Origin: an uncultured Lachnospiraceae bacterium | GTDB taxonomy: Bacteria; Bacillota; Clostridia; Lachnospirales; Lachnospiraceae | Reading direction: 5' to 3' | Length of the DNA: 64,000 nucleotides | Assembly (NCBI GenBank): GCA_910578345.1 | Contig: CAJTRA010000013.1 | Coordinates: 1-64,000, forward strand | Shown: piece by piece, positions 35,682 through 44,736 of the stretch | Layout of the letters: each line of letters begins with the position of its first letter | Numbering within the stretch: position 1 is the stretch's first letter | Position numbers and translations under genes: made by a program | Notes under the pieces: generated by a model | Databases searched by the model: none | The model's input: only the letters and a program-made list of their open reading frames with translations | Told to the model about the DNA's origin: nothing

Positions 35682-36695
35682 ATGGCAGATATTCATGTGG
35701 GATGTCCGCTGCAGCTTAGCGGTGTAGAAGAATTTCAGATTGTCGGCGGCAAGGGAGACGGCATGAGGGTCTATGAAGTGCGTAACGAGAAAGGACTGGA
35801 CTTTTTCGTGCTGCCGCAAAGAGGTATGGATTTGGGCAGGCTGTCTTTTCGGGGAGTAAACTGTTCATATCTGTCCGCTGCCGGCTATGTCGCTCCGGCT
35901 TATTTCCAGGAAAAGGATAATGCGTTCTTAAAATCTTTCACCTGTGGATTCCTTACCACCTGCGGTTTGCGGCAGGTGGGGGTTCCCTGTGTGGAGAATG
36001 GGGAGGCGTTGACGCTTCATGGGACGATCTCCCATATTCCGGCGTCCGCTTCCTGCTGGCGGCAAAGAGAGGACAGGATAGAGATCCATGGCATATTGCG
36101 GGACGAAACTCTGTTTGGAGACAAGCTGGTATTGGAGCGGACGATCGTATGTCTGCTGAAGGAGAATGTTTTGGAGATTCAGGACCGGATCATCAATGAA
36201 GGTGACAGGAAGACGCCTCTGATGCTGCTGTATCATTTCAATGTGGGATATCCCTTGCTTGCCCCGGAGGCGGAACTTTTCATAGGAGCAGACAGGACGG
36301 CGCCGCGGGATGCGCAGGCACAGAAGGGGATCCAAGACTGGCACAGAATCGAGGAGCCGCAGCAGGGATATCAGGAACAGTGCTTTTATCATAAGATGGG
36401 GGCAGTGGGAAAGGCAGGAGTGTTCCATCCGGGGAATCATACAGGGCTTTTGCTGCGCTATGACACAGAGGCGCTGCCATACTTCACACAGTGGAAGATG
36501 ATGGGAGTCCGGGATTATGTGATGGGTTTAGAGCCTGGGAATTGTAACCCGGAGGGCAGAAAGGCCTGGAAGGAGCAGGGAAAGCTGGAATATCTGCAGC
36601 CGGGCGAAGAGAAGAATTTCCGGGTCAGGCTGGATTTCTTCGACTGCTATGCGGATTGGCAGAAAGCAATTAACGAAAGACTGGAGGACAGGTGA
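35682..36695 (+). CDS. DUF4432 aldose-1-epimerase-fold protein
   Basis: A 337-aa protein of the galactose-mutarotase fold: RGMDLGRLSFRGVNCSYLS and GFLTTCGLRQVG at the start, HGTISHIPA in the middle, LYHFNVGYPLL and MGLEPGNCNPEGR late, the text shared by the DUF4432 group. Relatives occur in sugar operons and probably interconvert anomers or epimers. In this operon it may act on mannose released by the mannosidase. Its stop is one base before the next start codon. Confidence 0.82.
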   Translation: MADIHVGCPLQLSGVEEFQIVGGKGDGMRVYEVRNEKGLDFFVLPQRGMDLGRLSFRGVNCSYLSAAGYVAPAYFQEKDNAFLKSFTCGFLTTCGLRQVGVPCVENGEALTLHGTISHIPASASCWRQREDRIEIHGILRDETLFGDKLVLERTIVCLLKENVLEIQDRIINEGDRKTPLMLLYHFNVGYPLLAPEAELFIGADRTAPRDAQAQKGIQDWHRIEEPQQGYQEQCFYHKMGAVGKAGVFHPGNHTGLLLRYDTEALPYFTQWKMMGVRDYVMGLEPGNCNPEGRKAWKEQGKLEYLQPGEEKNFRVRLDFFDCYADWQKAINERLEDR

Positions 36696-36696
36696 G

Positions 36697-37392
36697 GTGA
36701 AGAGGTCAAAGATCAATCAAGTCATCAAGGATATGGAGGCGTTGATCAAAGAGCGGGGATTTGAGATCCCGGAATTTGGATTCTGGGATGTGGACAAATG
36801 GGGACAGATGGAAGAAGGATACGAGGAGATCGCAGATAATAAACTGGGCTGGGACATTACGGACTTTGGACTGGGCAGATTCGATGAGATCGGTTTTTCC
36901 CTGTTTACGATCCGCAACGGGAATATGAAGCAGAAAGACAAATATCCGAAGCCGTATGCGGAGAAGCTGCTGATGATGTATGAAGGGCAGACTGCGCCGA
37001 TGCACTACCATTGGAGTAAGATGGAAGATATCGTGAACAGGGGCGGCAATGACTTCTATATTAAGGTGTATAACGGCGATCAGGCGGGAAACCGGCTGGA
37101 CACCGATGTGGAGATCCATACGGACGGACATCATTATACGGTGAAGGCCGGCAGCAGGATTCTGCTAAAGCCGGGACAGAGTATTACGATCTTTCCGTAT
37201 ATGTATCATGAGTTCCAGATGCCGGAAACAGGCGGTCCTGCGCTGATCGGAGAAATCTCGATGTGCAATGACGACGACAATGACAACCGCTTTTATGAGT
37301 CCGTAGGAAGATTCCCAAGCATTGAGGAAGATGAGCGGCCCTACAGACTCTTATGCAATGAATATGGAAAAGCGTCGCAGTATATCAGTTAA
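36697..37392 (+). CDS. D-lyxose/D-mannose ketol-isomerase
   Basis: A 231-aa cupin isomerase of the D-lyxose isomerase family, full length. Metal site: PMHYHWSKMEDI (two His and a Glu) and the late His in YMYHEFQM. The characterised family members convert D-lyxose to D-xylulose and D-mannose to D-fructose. Following an alpha-mannosidase, mannose is the likelier substrate here. GTG 36697 is used, since GGAGG lies upstream and the preceding gene stops just before; the longer frame would overlap it. Confidence 0.87.
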   Translation: MKRSKINQVIKDMEALIKERGFEIPEFGFWDVDKWGQMEEGYEEIADNKLGWDITDFGLGRFDEIGFSLFTIRNGNMKQKDKYPKPYAEKLLMMYEGQTAPMHYHWSKMEDIVNRGGNDFYIKVYNGDQAGNRLDTDVEIHTDGHHYTVKAGSRILLKPGQSITIFPYMYHEFQMPETGGPALIGEISMCNDDDNDNRFYESVGRFPSIEEDERPYRLLCNEYGKASQYIS

Positions 37393-37407
37393 AAATCAAT
37401 GACAGAA

Positions 37408-37450
37408 AGTAAAGTTATTTTGAGCGATCGAAATAGCTTTACTTTTTTTA
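37408..37450 (+). terminator. Terminator of the mannoside operon
   Basis: AGTAAAGTTATTT (37408-37420) pairs with AAATAGCTTTACT (37431-37443), one G-U pair, followed by seven T. Strong. Confidence 0.85.
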
Positions 37451-37511
37451 AATTTATTTTATCATAAATGATAAGAACAATGATGGAAATGGGCATGGGA
37501 GGAAAAGACGG

Positions 37512-37733
37512 ATGCAGCGATGGAAGAAGAACAGAAGCAGAGAGCAGGCAGCTCAAAGAAGAGACAGCCAGAGCAGAGGAAGGGATCCTATCGAGAGTAC
37601 TGCGCGGTATGGCTGGCTCTTCGGGATGCTTGCCGGTTTTTTGTTTTTGGGGATCGGCGCCGTACAGGGACAATTCGCCGTGATCTTTAGAAAGGCTGTG
37701 ATGATCTGTCTGGAATGTATCGGGATCGGATAA
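37512..37733 (+). CDS. CD1871A-type CXXC-motif membrane peptide
   Basis: A 73-aa protein. After a basic N-terminus, residues about 30-50 form a membrane helix (YGWLFGMLAGFLFLGIGAVQ), and it ends in KAVMICLECIGIG, the CLECIGIG tail of the CD1871A CXXC family. Members sit next to NapH/NosR-like polyferredoxins, as here. The two Cys may bind metal or pass electrons. GGAGG lies upstream of ATG 37512. The basic 30-residue start is longer than I expect for the family, so a later start is possible. Confidence 0.7.
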   Translation: MQRWKKNRSREQAAQRRDSQSRGRDPIESTARYGWLFGMLAGFLFLGIGAVQGQFAVIFRKAVMICLECIGIG

Positions 37734-37770
37734 GGCCACAGCCGGCAGTATCCACATGGAGGAGAATGAA

Positions 37771-38661
37771 ATGCGGAAAATAACAATAGGGAAATTACGT
37801 CTTGCCGTGCAGATTCTGTTTACCGTCATCACGAACGGCTATGCCTACGGCTTTATCCATGGGAAAATTTACCAGGGCGGCCTGAAATATGTCTGTGTAC
37901 CGGGTTTAAACTGTTATTCCTGTCCGGGGGCGCTTGCCGCCTGTCCGATCGGAGCATTACAGGCGTTATTGAATGGGCAGGGCGTGACGGTGCCGTTTGG
38001 CGTGCTGGGCTTTTTCTTTGTCTTCGGGAGCCTGCTTGGAAGGGTTGTCTGCGGCTTTCTGTGTCCTTTCGGCCTGGTACAGGATCTGCTCTATAAGATT
38101 CCGATTTTTCATAAACGCAGGAGACTGCCTTTTCACGGCATTTTAAAATATGGAAAGTATGTGACGCTTGTGCTGCTTGTGTGCGTCGGTTCCTTATTCT
38201 TGTTTGGCGGGTTTGCCAAGATTCCCGCGTTCTGTAAATACTTGTGCCCGTCCGGGACGCTGTTTGGCGCGCTGCCGTTACTTGGCAGGAATGAACTGCT
38301 GCGCAGCCAGACCGGCGGGCTGTTCTTCTGGAAACTTGGGGTACTGGTCTTTCTCCTGATCCTCTCGGTGAAAGTATATCGTCCTTTCTGCCAGTATCTT
38401 TGTCCGTTGGGGGCGGTCTACGGCTGGTTTAACCGGTTCAGCCTCGTGCAGATCAAATGGGAGACGGACAAATGTACTTCCTGCATGGCCTGCCAACGGG
38501 CCTGTCCGGTGGCGCTTTGCGTGCAGGAGATCTCTGTGTCGCCGGAATGCATCCGGTGTGGGAAATGCGTAGATGCCTGTCCGGCGGACTGCCTGCATTT
38601 CACGGCGGCAGTCAGACAGAATGTGCAGGAAAACGATGGCCGGCAGAAAGGTGAATTGTAA
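37771..38661 (+). CDS. Membrane 4Fe-4S polyferredoxin (NapH/NosR-like)
   Basis: A 296-aa membrane protein with about five helices and several cysteine clusters: NCYSCPGALAACPIGALQ, VVCGFLCPFG, CKYLCPSG, CQYLCPLGAVYGWF, then two classic ferredoxin motifs CTSCMACQRACP and CIRCGKCVDACP near the end. It would carry electrons across or along the membrane to a partner, here probably the CXXC peptide. ATG 37771 with GGAGGAG upstream is chosen over ATG 37756, which lies before that site. Confidence 0.82.
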   Translation: MRKITIGKLRLAVQILFTVITNGYAYGFIHGKIYQGGLKYVCVPGLNCYSCPGALAACPIGALQALLNGQGVTVPFGVLGFFFVFGSLLGRVVCGFLCPFGLVQDLLYKIPIFHKRRRLPFHGILKYGKYVTLVLLVCVGSLFLFGGFAKIPAFCKYLCPSGTLFGALPLLGRNELLRSQTGGLFFWKLGVLVFLLILSVKVYRPFCQYLCPLGAVYGWFNRFSLVQIKWETDKCTSCMACQRACPVALCVQEISVSPECIRCGKCVDACPADCLHFTAAVRQNVQENDGRQKGEL

Positions 38662-38772
38662 AAAAGATGCTTGCCCGAACGTAAATTGTCAGATAAAATA
38701 ATATCATATAGGGTTCTGCCATTACAATTATGTGCAGAATACAGAGATGATAAAGAAATAAGGAGGGTTACG

Positions 38773-41325
38773 ATGAACAAGATTCGAATCGAATCACCTA
38801 AGGTGCAGGAGTTTGAGAAGCAGCATATCGCGGCTGTGCGCAGGCTCGCACCGGAGTGTATGGTACTTCTGAAAAACGACGGCACGCTGCCGCTGCAGGA
38901 AGCAGGGAAACTTGCGCTGTATGGAAGCGGCGCCAGGAAGACGATCAAGGGCGGCACAGGCTCTGGCGATGTGAATGTGCGTCATTTTGTGACGGTGGAG
39001 GAAGGACTGCAGAATGCCGGATTTACCCTGACGACAGGCGATTGGCTGGATGGTTACGATCAGGTCGTGGCAGACGCGAGAGCAGCATTTTATGGCGCGC
39101 TGCGCAAAGAAGCGGATGCGGCCGGAGTGACAGGACCTCATATGATGATGTATGCGATGGGGAAAGCGTGCCCGGAGCCGGATTATGAGCTTCCCTTAAA
39201 CGGAGAGGGAGACACGGCAGTCTATGTGCTGGCCCGCAATTCGGGCGAGGGCGCGGACCGGAAACCGGAAGCGGGCGATATCCGCCTGACCCCTACGGAG
39301 ATCCGTGATATCCTGGCGCTTAAGGAGCAGTATGAGAAGTTTGTGCTTGTTTTGAATGTGGGCGGCATGGTGGACTTAGAGCCGGTGAAGACAGTGGGAA
39401 CCGTCCTGCTCTTAGGACAGCTGGGTTCTGCAACGGGGGATGCCCTGGCAGATGTTCTGCTTGGCAGAGCATATCCGTCCGGCAAGCTGACCATGACCTG
39501 GGCGCCGATTGAAGATTACGCTTCCACGGAAGGGTTTGGCGATCCCAATGATACTTATTACAAAGAGGGCATCTATGTAGGCTACCGTTATTTTGACACC
39601 ATCGGTTATGTGCCCACCTATCCTTTTGGATACGGCATGGGATATACGACTTTTGCGGTGGAACCGAAGGGGATAAGCGCAGATGCTTCGCACATATCTG
39701 TCACGGCGTCTGTGACCAATACGGGCGCTGCGGCCGGCAAGGAAGTCGTGCAGGTCTATTATTCGGCGCCGGCAGGAAAGTTAGATAAGCCTTATCAGGA
39801 ACTGGCAGGCTATGCAAAGACGAAAGAGCTTGCGCCGGGAGAAAGCCAGGAAGTGACCGTGACGTTTGCCACCCAGTCCATGGCCTCGTACTGTGTGGAG
39901 TGCGCTTCTTATGTGATGGAGGCGGGCACTTATCTGATCCGTGTTGGCAGCAGTTCCAGAGATACCCATATTGCAGGCGCTGTCGCACTCGATGAGACGA
40001 AGGCAGTGGAGAAAGTGAAGAATATCTGCGGCGACAGCGGATTCGAGGATTTAAAGCCGGAGTGGAATCCGATCGCTTATGAGGGAGAAGCGGATGAGAA
40101 AGACAAAGCCGCCGTGATAGAGATCAAAGCGGCAGATCTGGCAGTGCGGGAAACGGTCTACCAGGAAGAACCGGAAGAGATTCCGGCAGGACCTTGCGTG
40201 CGTTTTGAAGAAGTTGTGAATGGTACAAAGTCATTGGATGCGTTTGTGGCGGGCTTAAGCGATGAGCAGCTTGCCTATCTGTGCATCGGCGCTTACAAGG
40301 AGGCGGAGGATCTGATGGAAGTGATCGGCAACGCTTCCTCGACTGTGGCCGGCGCGGCAGGAGAGACGACGCATCAGTTAGAAGATCTGGGCACGCCGGT
40401 ACTGGTCATGGCGGATGGACCCGCCGGCCTGCGGCTTGCGCCGACCTATAAGATGGTGGGCGGAATGGCGAAAGCGACCGCGCCCAGTCTGCCGGGAGAG
40501 CTCACGGCGCTGTTAAAGCCGGAGGAACTGCAGGCGATGGCAGAGAATGCGCCGAAGCCGAGTGAGGAAGAACAGGCGGCGCCGACCAACTATCAGTACT
40601 GCGTGGCCATTCCGATCGGCACAGGGCTTGCACAGTCCTGGAATGATGAGCTGGTGAAGTCATGCGGCGATCTGATCGGGGAAGAGATGGAGATGTTCGG
40701 CACCCACCTGTGGCTGGCACCGGCAATGAATATTTACAGATCACCGCTCTGCGGCCGTAATTTCGAGTATTATTCCGAGGATCCGTATCTGACAGGCTGC
40801 ATTGCGGCGGCTGTCACGGACGGTGTGCAGGTACATGAGGGATGCGCGACCACGATCAAGCACTATGCCTGCAATAACCAGGAGACGAACCGTTATTTCT
40901 CCAACAGTAATGTCGGAGAGCGTGCGCTGCGTGAAATCTACCTGAAAGGGTTCGAGATCTGCGTCAAGAGATCACAGCCGCATTTTGTCATGACGTCGTA
41001 TAATCTGATCAACGGCGAACATGCCTGCAGCCTGAAAGATATCCAGACCGGTACCCTGCGTGATGAGTGGGGATTTGCGGGGGTTGTTATGACTGACTGG
41101 CTTGTGACGGGCGGCATGGGCGAACGTGGAGAGAAATGGCCCTGTGCATCCTGTGCAGGCAATGTAAAAGCCGGAAATGATATTACCATGCCGGGCATTC
41201 CTTCTGACAAGGCGGATATTTTGAAAGCGCTTGCAGATGATACACACCCTTATGCCCTGAGCAGGGGACAGCTCCAGTTGGCGGCCAGGAGAGTGCTGGG
41301 AATGATCTTGAAACTGACAGCATAG
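38773..41325 (+). CDS. Second domain-swapped GH3 glycosidase
   Basis: An 850-aa cytoplasmic GH3 enzyme with the same reversed order as the first one: C-type domain (about 20-300, KGGTGSGDVNV, PFGYGMGYTTF), FnIII-like (about 310-420), then the barrel with RSPLCGRNFEYYSEDP, IKHYACNNQETNR and the nucleophile Asp about residue 775 in VVMTDWL. The barrel carries an extra stretch after LRLAP (about 557-600) absent from the first paralogue. ATG 38773 follows AGGAGGG; the longer frame to 38671 has no homologous text. The preferred sugar is unknown. Confidence 0.9.
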   Translation: MNKIRIESPKVQEFEKQHIAAVRRLAPECMVLLKNDGTLPLQEAGKLALYGSGARKTIKGGTGSGDVNVRHFVTVEEGLQNAGFTLTTGDWLDGYDQVVADARAAFYGALRKEADAAGVTGPHMMMYAMGKACPEPDYELPLNGEGDTAVYVLARNSGEGADRKPEAGDIRLTPTEIRDILALKEQYEKFVLVLNVGGMVDLEPVKTVGTVLLLGQLGSATGDALADVLLGRAYPSGKLTMTWAPIEDYASTEGFGDPNDTYYKEGIYVGYRYFDTIGYVPTYPFGYGMGYTTFAVEPKGISADASHISVTASVTNTGAAAGKEVVQVYYSAPAGKLDKPYQELAGYAKTKELAPGESQEVTVTFATQSMASYCVECASYVMEAGTYLIRVGSSSRDTHIAGAVALDETKAVEKVKNICGDSGFEDLKPEWNPIAYEGEADEKDKAAVIEIKAADLAVRETVYQEEPEEIPAGPCVRFEEVVNGTKSLDAFVAGLSDEQLAYLCIGAYKEAEDLMEVIGNASSTVAGAAGETTHQLEDLGTPVLVMADGPAGLRLAPTYKMVGGMAKATAPSLPGELTALLKPEELQAMAENAPKPSEEEQAAPTNYQYCVAIPIGTGLAQSWNDELVKSCGDLIGEEMEMFGTHLWLAPAMNIYRSPLCGRNFEYYSEDPYLTGCIAAAVTDGVQVHEGCATTIKHYACNNQETNRYFSNSNVGERALREIYLKGFEICVKRSQPHFVMTSYNLINGEHACSLKDIQTGTLRDEWGFAGVVMTDWLVTGGMGERGEKWPCASCAGNVKAGNDITMPGIPSDKADILKALADDTHPYALSRGQLQLAARRVLGMILKLTA

Positions 41326-41341
41326 CTTTTTAGGATAAGAG

Positions 41342-41382
41342 AGTCGGTAAACGGCAGAAGAATGCTGATTACCGGCTTTTTT
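41342..41382 (+). terminator. Terminator after the second GH3 gene
   Basis: AGTCGGTAA (41342-41350) pairs with TTACCGGCT (41369-41377, one G-U), followed by TTTTTA. Confidence 0.75.
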
Positions 41383-41508
41383 ATCGGTTTTTCTTATTGC
41401 CATACTTCGGAAAATACAGTATCATATAAAGCATGGGAAAAACAAGATTCTGCATAGCAGAGGAATAGTGCCATATCGGGATACAGGAACTATAAGGAGG
41501 AAAGAGAA

Positions 41509-44500
41509 ATGTATCACTGTCATATTCATTTCCATTTGGCGGGCGTCCGGGAGGATGTCTCTGCAGTTATCGAGGGAATGGAGCCGCTTGTGTGCTTTAC
41601 GCATGAATTTGTGAGAAGTGAGGGGATTCAGGAGGCATTGCAGAATGGAGCAGATGTGGTGATAGCCGATCTGCGGGATATGGATGTGAAAGAAGCAGTA
41701 CAGAGACTGACAGACAGTCAGCAGGGGACGACAGAGAGGATTCTGATTGCCGACAGGGAACAGATGCCGTCTTTGACAGAAGCGATGGATGCCGTGCAGG
41801 AGATCTGGGTCATGCCTATGGAAGAGGAAGAGATTCGGTTTCGATTTTCCAGATGGCAGCAGAAGTATAAGACCAGTAAGGACTATTGGCAGACGAGCCA
41901 TTTTCTGGAGGCCACGATCGATAATATCCCGAATCTGGTCTGGTATAAAGATAAGGACGGGGTTCACGAGAAGGTCAATGAGAGTTTCTGTAAGACCGTG
42001 AATAAGACGAAGAAGCAGGTGGAAGGGCAGCGGCACGCCTATATCTGGGATGTGGAGGAGGACGATCCCGTCTGCATCGAATCAGAGCGCGAGGTTATGA
42101 ACAGCCGCAGAACGTTTGTCTCAGAAGAGTGCGTGAAGACAGGAGACGGCACCAGACTGCTCACGACATATAAGTCCCCGCTGTATGATGTTGACGGAAG
42201 CGTGATGGGCACAGTGGGAGTGGCGATCGACGTGACGCAGGAGCGCGCCTATGAGCAGGAGATCATGCAGAAGAACCATACGCTGGAGATGATCTTTAAC
42301 AATATTGACTGCGGCGTCATGTATCATAGTCTGGATGGAACGCAGATCATAAGCGTGAACCAGGCGGCCCTGGAGATTCTGGGATATGACTCTCTGGAAG
42401 AGATGGTGGATGACGGATTCGACATGGTGGCGTCTGCAGTCGTGGAAGAAGACAGGGAGAATCTGCTGGAAAGCATTAAGGGCCTGAAGGAAGAGGGGGA
42501 CAGTGTCAGCGTTGAGTACCGTGTGCGCCGGAGGGATGGCGAAGTGCGGTATGTGATGGGGAATATCAAGCTGATGCGGGAGAGCGGAGAGCTGCGTTAC
42601 CAGCGTTTTCTGCTTGACTGTACCGACCAGAAACTGCAGGAGGAGGAGAAGGAACAGCACCAGACGGAGCTGCTGTATGCGCTCAGTATTGATTATACCT
42701 TTGTCTTTTATTTTGATCTGGAGGCGGGGACAGGACAGCCGCTGCGGGTCAATGTGGAGAATCAGATGTTTGAGGAGGTTCTTGGCAGACGGCTTCCTTT
42801 CGATGAGACCATGGAGTTTTACATACAGAATTATGTCTATGAGGAAGACCGTGAGATGCTGAGAGAAGCGGTCTCCCAGGCGAAGATTGCGGAGGAGCTG
42901 AGAGAAAACAACCTGTATCATGTGAATTACCGGATTGACAGGGGAGACAGCACGGAATATTACCAGATGAAAGTAGTACGTGCGGGGATACGCAAGAACA
43001 GAAAGGGGATCGTTGTCGGGATCCGCAGTGTGGATGAAGAGATCCGCAGCGAGATAGAGCAGCGGAATATCCTGATGGACGCTCTGATGCAGGCAAATCG
43101 TGCCAGCAAGGCCAAGAGCGTGTTCCTTTCCAATATGTCTCATGATATCCGCACGCCTATGAATGCGATCGTAGGCTTTACCTCGCTGGCGATGAATCAT
43201 ATCGATAACAGGGAGCGGATGGAAGAATATCTCAAGAAGATCATGACGTCAGGAAACCATCTCTTGAGTCTGATCAATGATGTACTGGATATGAGCCGGA
43301 TCGAGAGCGGTAAGATCCGGTTGGAAGAGAAGCTGTGCAGTCTGCCGGAGATCGTACATGGCATCTGTAACATCGTGCAGGCGGATGTCCATGCGAAGCA
43401 GTTGGAGTTACATATTGATACCCTTGATATCCGCAATGAGGATATTTTCTGTGATAAACTTCGTTTGAACCAGGTGCTTTTGAATCTGCTCAGCAATGCG
43501 ATCAAGTATACGGGCGCAGGCGGCGCCATCAACATGAGGATAACGGAGAAAGCGGGTGCGCCGGCGGGATTTGCACACTATGAGTTCTGTATCAAGGATA
43601 ATGGCGTGGGCATGAGCGAGGAATTTGTGGAACATATCTTTGAGCCATTTGAGAGAGAGAGGAACTCGACGATCAGCCGGATCCAGGGAACGGGTCTTGG
43701 GATGGCGATCACGAAGAATATCGTTGATATGATGAACGGTTCGATTGAGGTCATGAGCGAGTTAGGCGTTGGATCGACCTTTATCGTCGCATTCACCTTC
43801 CGTACCCATGCAGAGGAGAGAGCGGTGCCGGTGATACCGGAGCTGAAGAATTGCAGGGCGCTGGTGGTGGATGATGATTTCAATACCTGCGACAGCGTTT
43901 CTTATATGTTAGGACAGATCGGCATGCGGGCAGAGTGGACGCTGTCCGGTAAGGAAGCGGTGCTGCGCACGAGGCAGGCCAATATGCGTAAAGATGGGTA
44001 TCAGGTCTATATCATCGACTGGCTGATGCCCGATATGAACGGCGTTGAGGTTGCCAGAAGAGTCAGACAGGTGATGGGGGATCAGGTGCCGATCATCGTC
44101 CTGACAGCCTATGACTGGTCTGAGATCGAGGAGGAGGCGAAAGCAGCCGGCGTCACGGCATTCTGCAGCAAACCGTTATTCATGTCAGAACTGCAGGCTT
44201 GTCTGCGCTCCGTGGTTGGGATGGAGGAGAAACAGGAAAAAGAGAGCGAGAAAGAATTGGTAGAGTTTGAGGCCGGACGTATTCTGCTGGCGGAAGACAA
44301 TGAACTGAACCAGGAGATTGCCGTAGAGATATTGGGCAGCGCCGGTTTTACCACGGATGTTGCGGAGAATGGACAGATCGCTGTAGAAATGCTGCGCAGT
44401 TCCAAGCCGGGGTATTATCAGGTAGTATTGATGGATGTACAGATGCCGGTAATGGACGGTTATACGGCAGTCAGAGAGATCCGGCAGCTGGAGGATCAGG

Positions 44501-44667
44501 GGCTGGCGTCCGTTCCGGTGATTGCGATGACAGCCAATGCTTTCGAGGAAGATAAACAGGAGGCGCTTAAGAATGGGATGGACGGCCATATCGCGAAGCC
44601 GATCAATATTGAGCTCCTGTTCGAAACGTTGAATCATGTACTGAAAAGCAAAAGCAGGTGTACCTGA
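41509..44667 (+). CDS. Hybrid sensor histidine kinase with PAS domains and two receivers
   Basis: A 1052-aa cytoplasmic sensor (no membrane segment). Order: an N-terminal receiver-like domain without clear phosphosite (1-115), three PAS-like domains (about 130-250, 255-375, 385-515), HisKA with H545 in SNMSHDIRTPMNAI, HATPase (LLSNAIKYT; GTGLGMAITKNIVDMM), receiver 1 with D837 in IIDWLMPDMNG, and receiver 2 with D976 in VLMDVQMPVMDG. Phosphate would pass on to an HPt protein, and one is encoded 1.3 kb downstream. The signal is unknown; soluble PAS suggests redox or a small molecule. Confidence 0.9.
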   Translation: MYHCHIHFHLAGVREDVSAVIEGMEPLVCFTHEFVRSEGIQEALQNGADVVIADLRDMDVKEAVQRLTDSQQGTTERILIADREQMPSLTEAMDAVQEIWVMPMEEEEIRFRFSRWQQKYKTSKDYWQTSHFLEATIDNIPNLVWYKDKDGVHEKVNESFCKTVNKTKKQVEGQRHAYIWDVEEDDPVCIESEREVMNSRRTFVSEECVKTGDGTRLLTTYKSPLYDVDGSVMGTVGVAIDVTQERAYEQEIMQKNHTLEMIFNNIDCGVMYHSLDGTQIISVNQAALEILGYDSLEEMVDDGFDMVASAVVEEDRENLLESIKGLKEEGDSVSVEYRVRRRDGEVRYVMGNIKLMRESGELRYQRFLLDCTDQKLQEEEKEQHQTELLYALSIDYTFVFYFDLEAGTGQPLRVNVENQMFEEVLGRRLPFDETMEFYIQNYVYEEDREMLREAVSQAKIAEELRENNLYHVNYRIDRGDSTEYYQMKVVRAGIRKNRKGIVVGIRSVDEEIRSEIEQRNILMDALMQANRASKAKSVFLSNMSHDIRTPMNAIVGFTSLAMNHIDNRERMEEYLKKIMTSGNHLLSLINDVLDMSRIESGKIRLEEKLCSLPEIVHGICNIVQADVHAKQLELHIDTLDIRNEDIFCDKLRLNQVLLNLLSNAIKYTGAGGAINMRITEKAGAPAGFAHYEFCIKDNGVGMSEEFVEHIFEPFERERNSTISRIQGTGLGMAITKNIVDMMNGSIEVMSELGVGSTFIVAFTFRTHAEERAVPVIPELKNCRALVVDDDFNTCDSVSYMLGQIGMRAEWTLSGKEAVLRTRQANMRKDGYQVYIIDWLMPDMNGVEVARRVRQVMGDQVPIIVLTAYDWSEIEEEAKAAGVTAFCSKPLFMSELQACLRSVVGMEEKQEKESEKELVEFEAGRILLAEDNELNQEIAVEILGSAGFTTDVAENGQIAVEMLRSSKPGYYQVVLMDVQMPVMDGYTAVREIRQLEDQGLASVPVIAMTANAFEEDKQEALKNGMDGHIAKPINIELLFETLNHVLKSKSRCT

Positions 44668-44694
44668 CCGGTAGACTGCACAGTGGCAATAAGA

Positions 44695-44725
44695 GACCGC
44701 GGTATCTGTTCAGGATACCGCGGTC
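44695..44725. terminator. Shared convergent terminator, kinase and hemerythrin genes
   Basis: Perfect 12-base stem GACCGCGGTATC / GATACCGCGGTC with a seven-base loop, between two converging genes. No long T-run on either side. Confidence 0.65.
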
Positions 44726-44736
44726 GCTGTCTTATC

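Noticed and set aside
42121..43200. A 359-codon open frame on the minus strand
   Set aside because: It lies wholly inside the histidine kinase gene, has no ribosome site or protein motif, and its composition follows the coding frame of the kinase.
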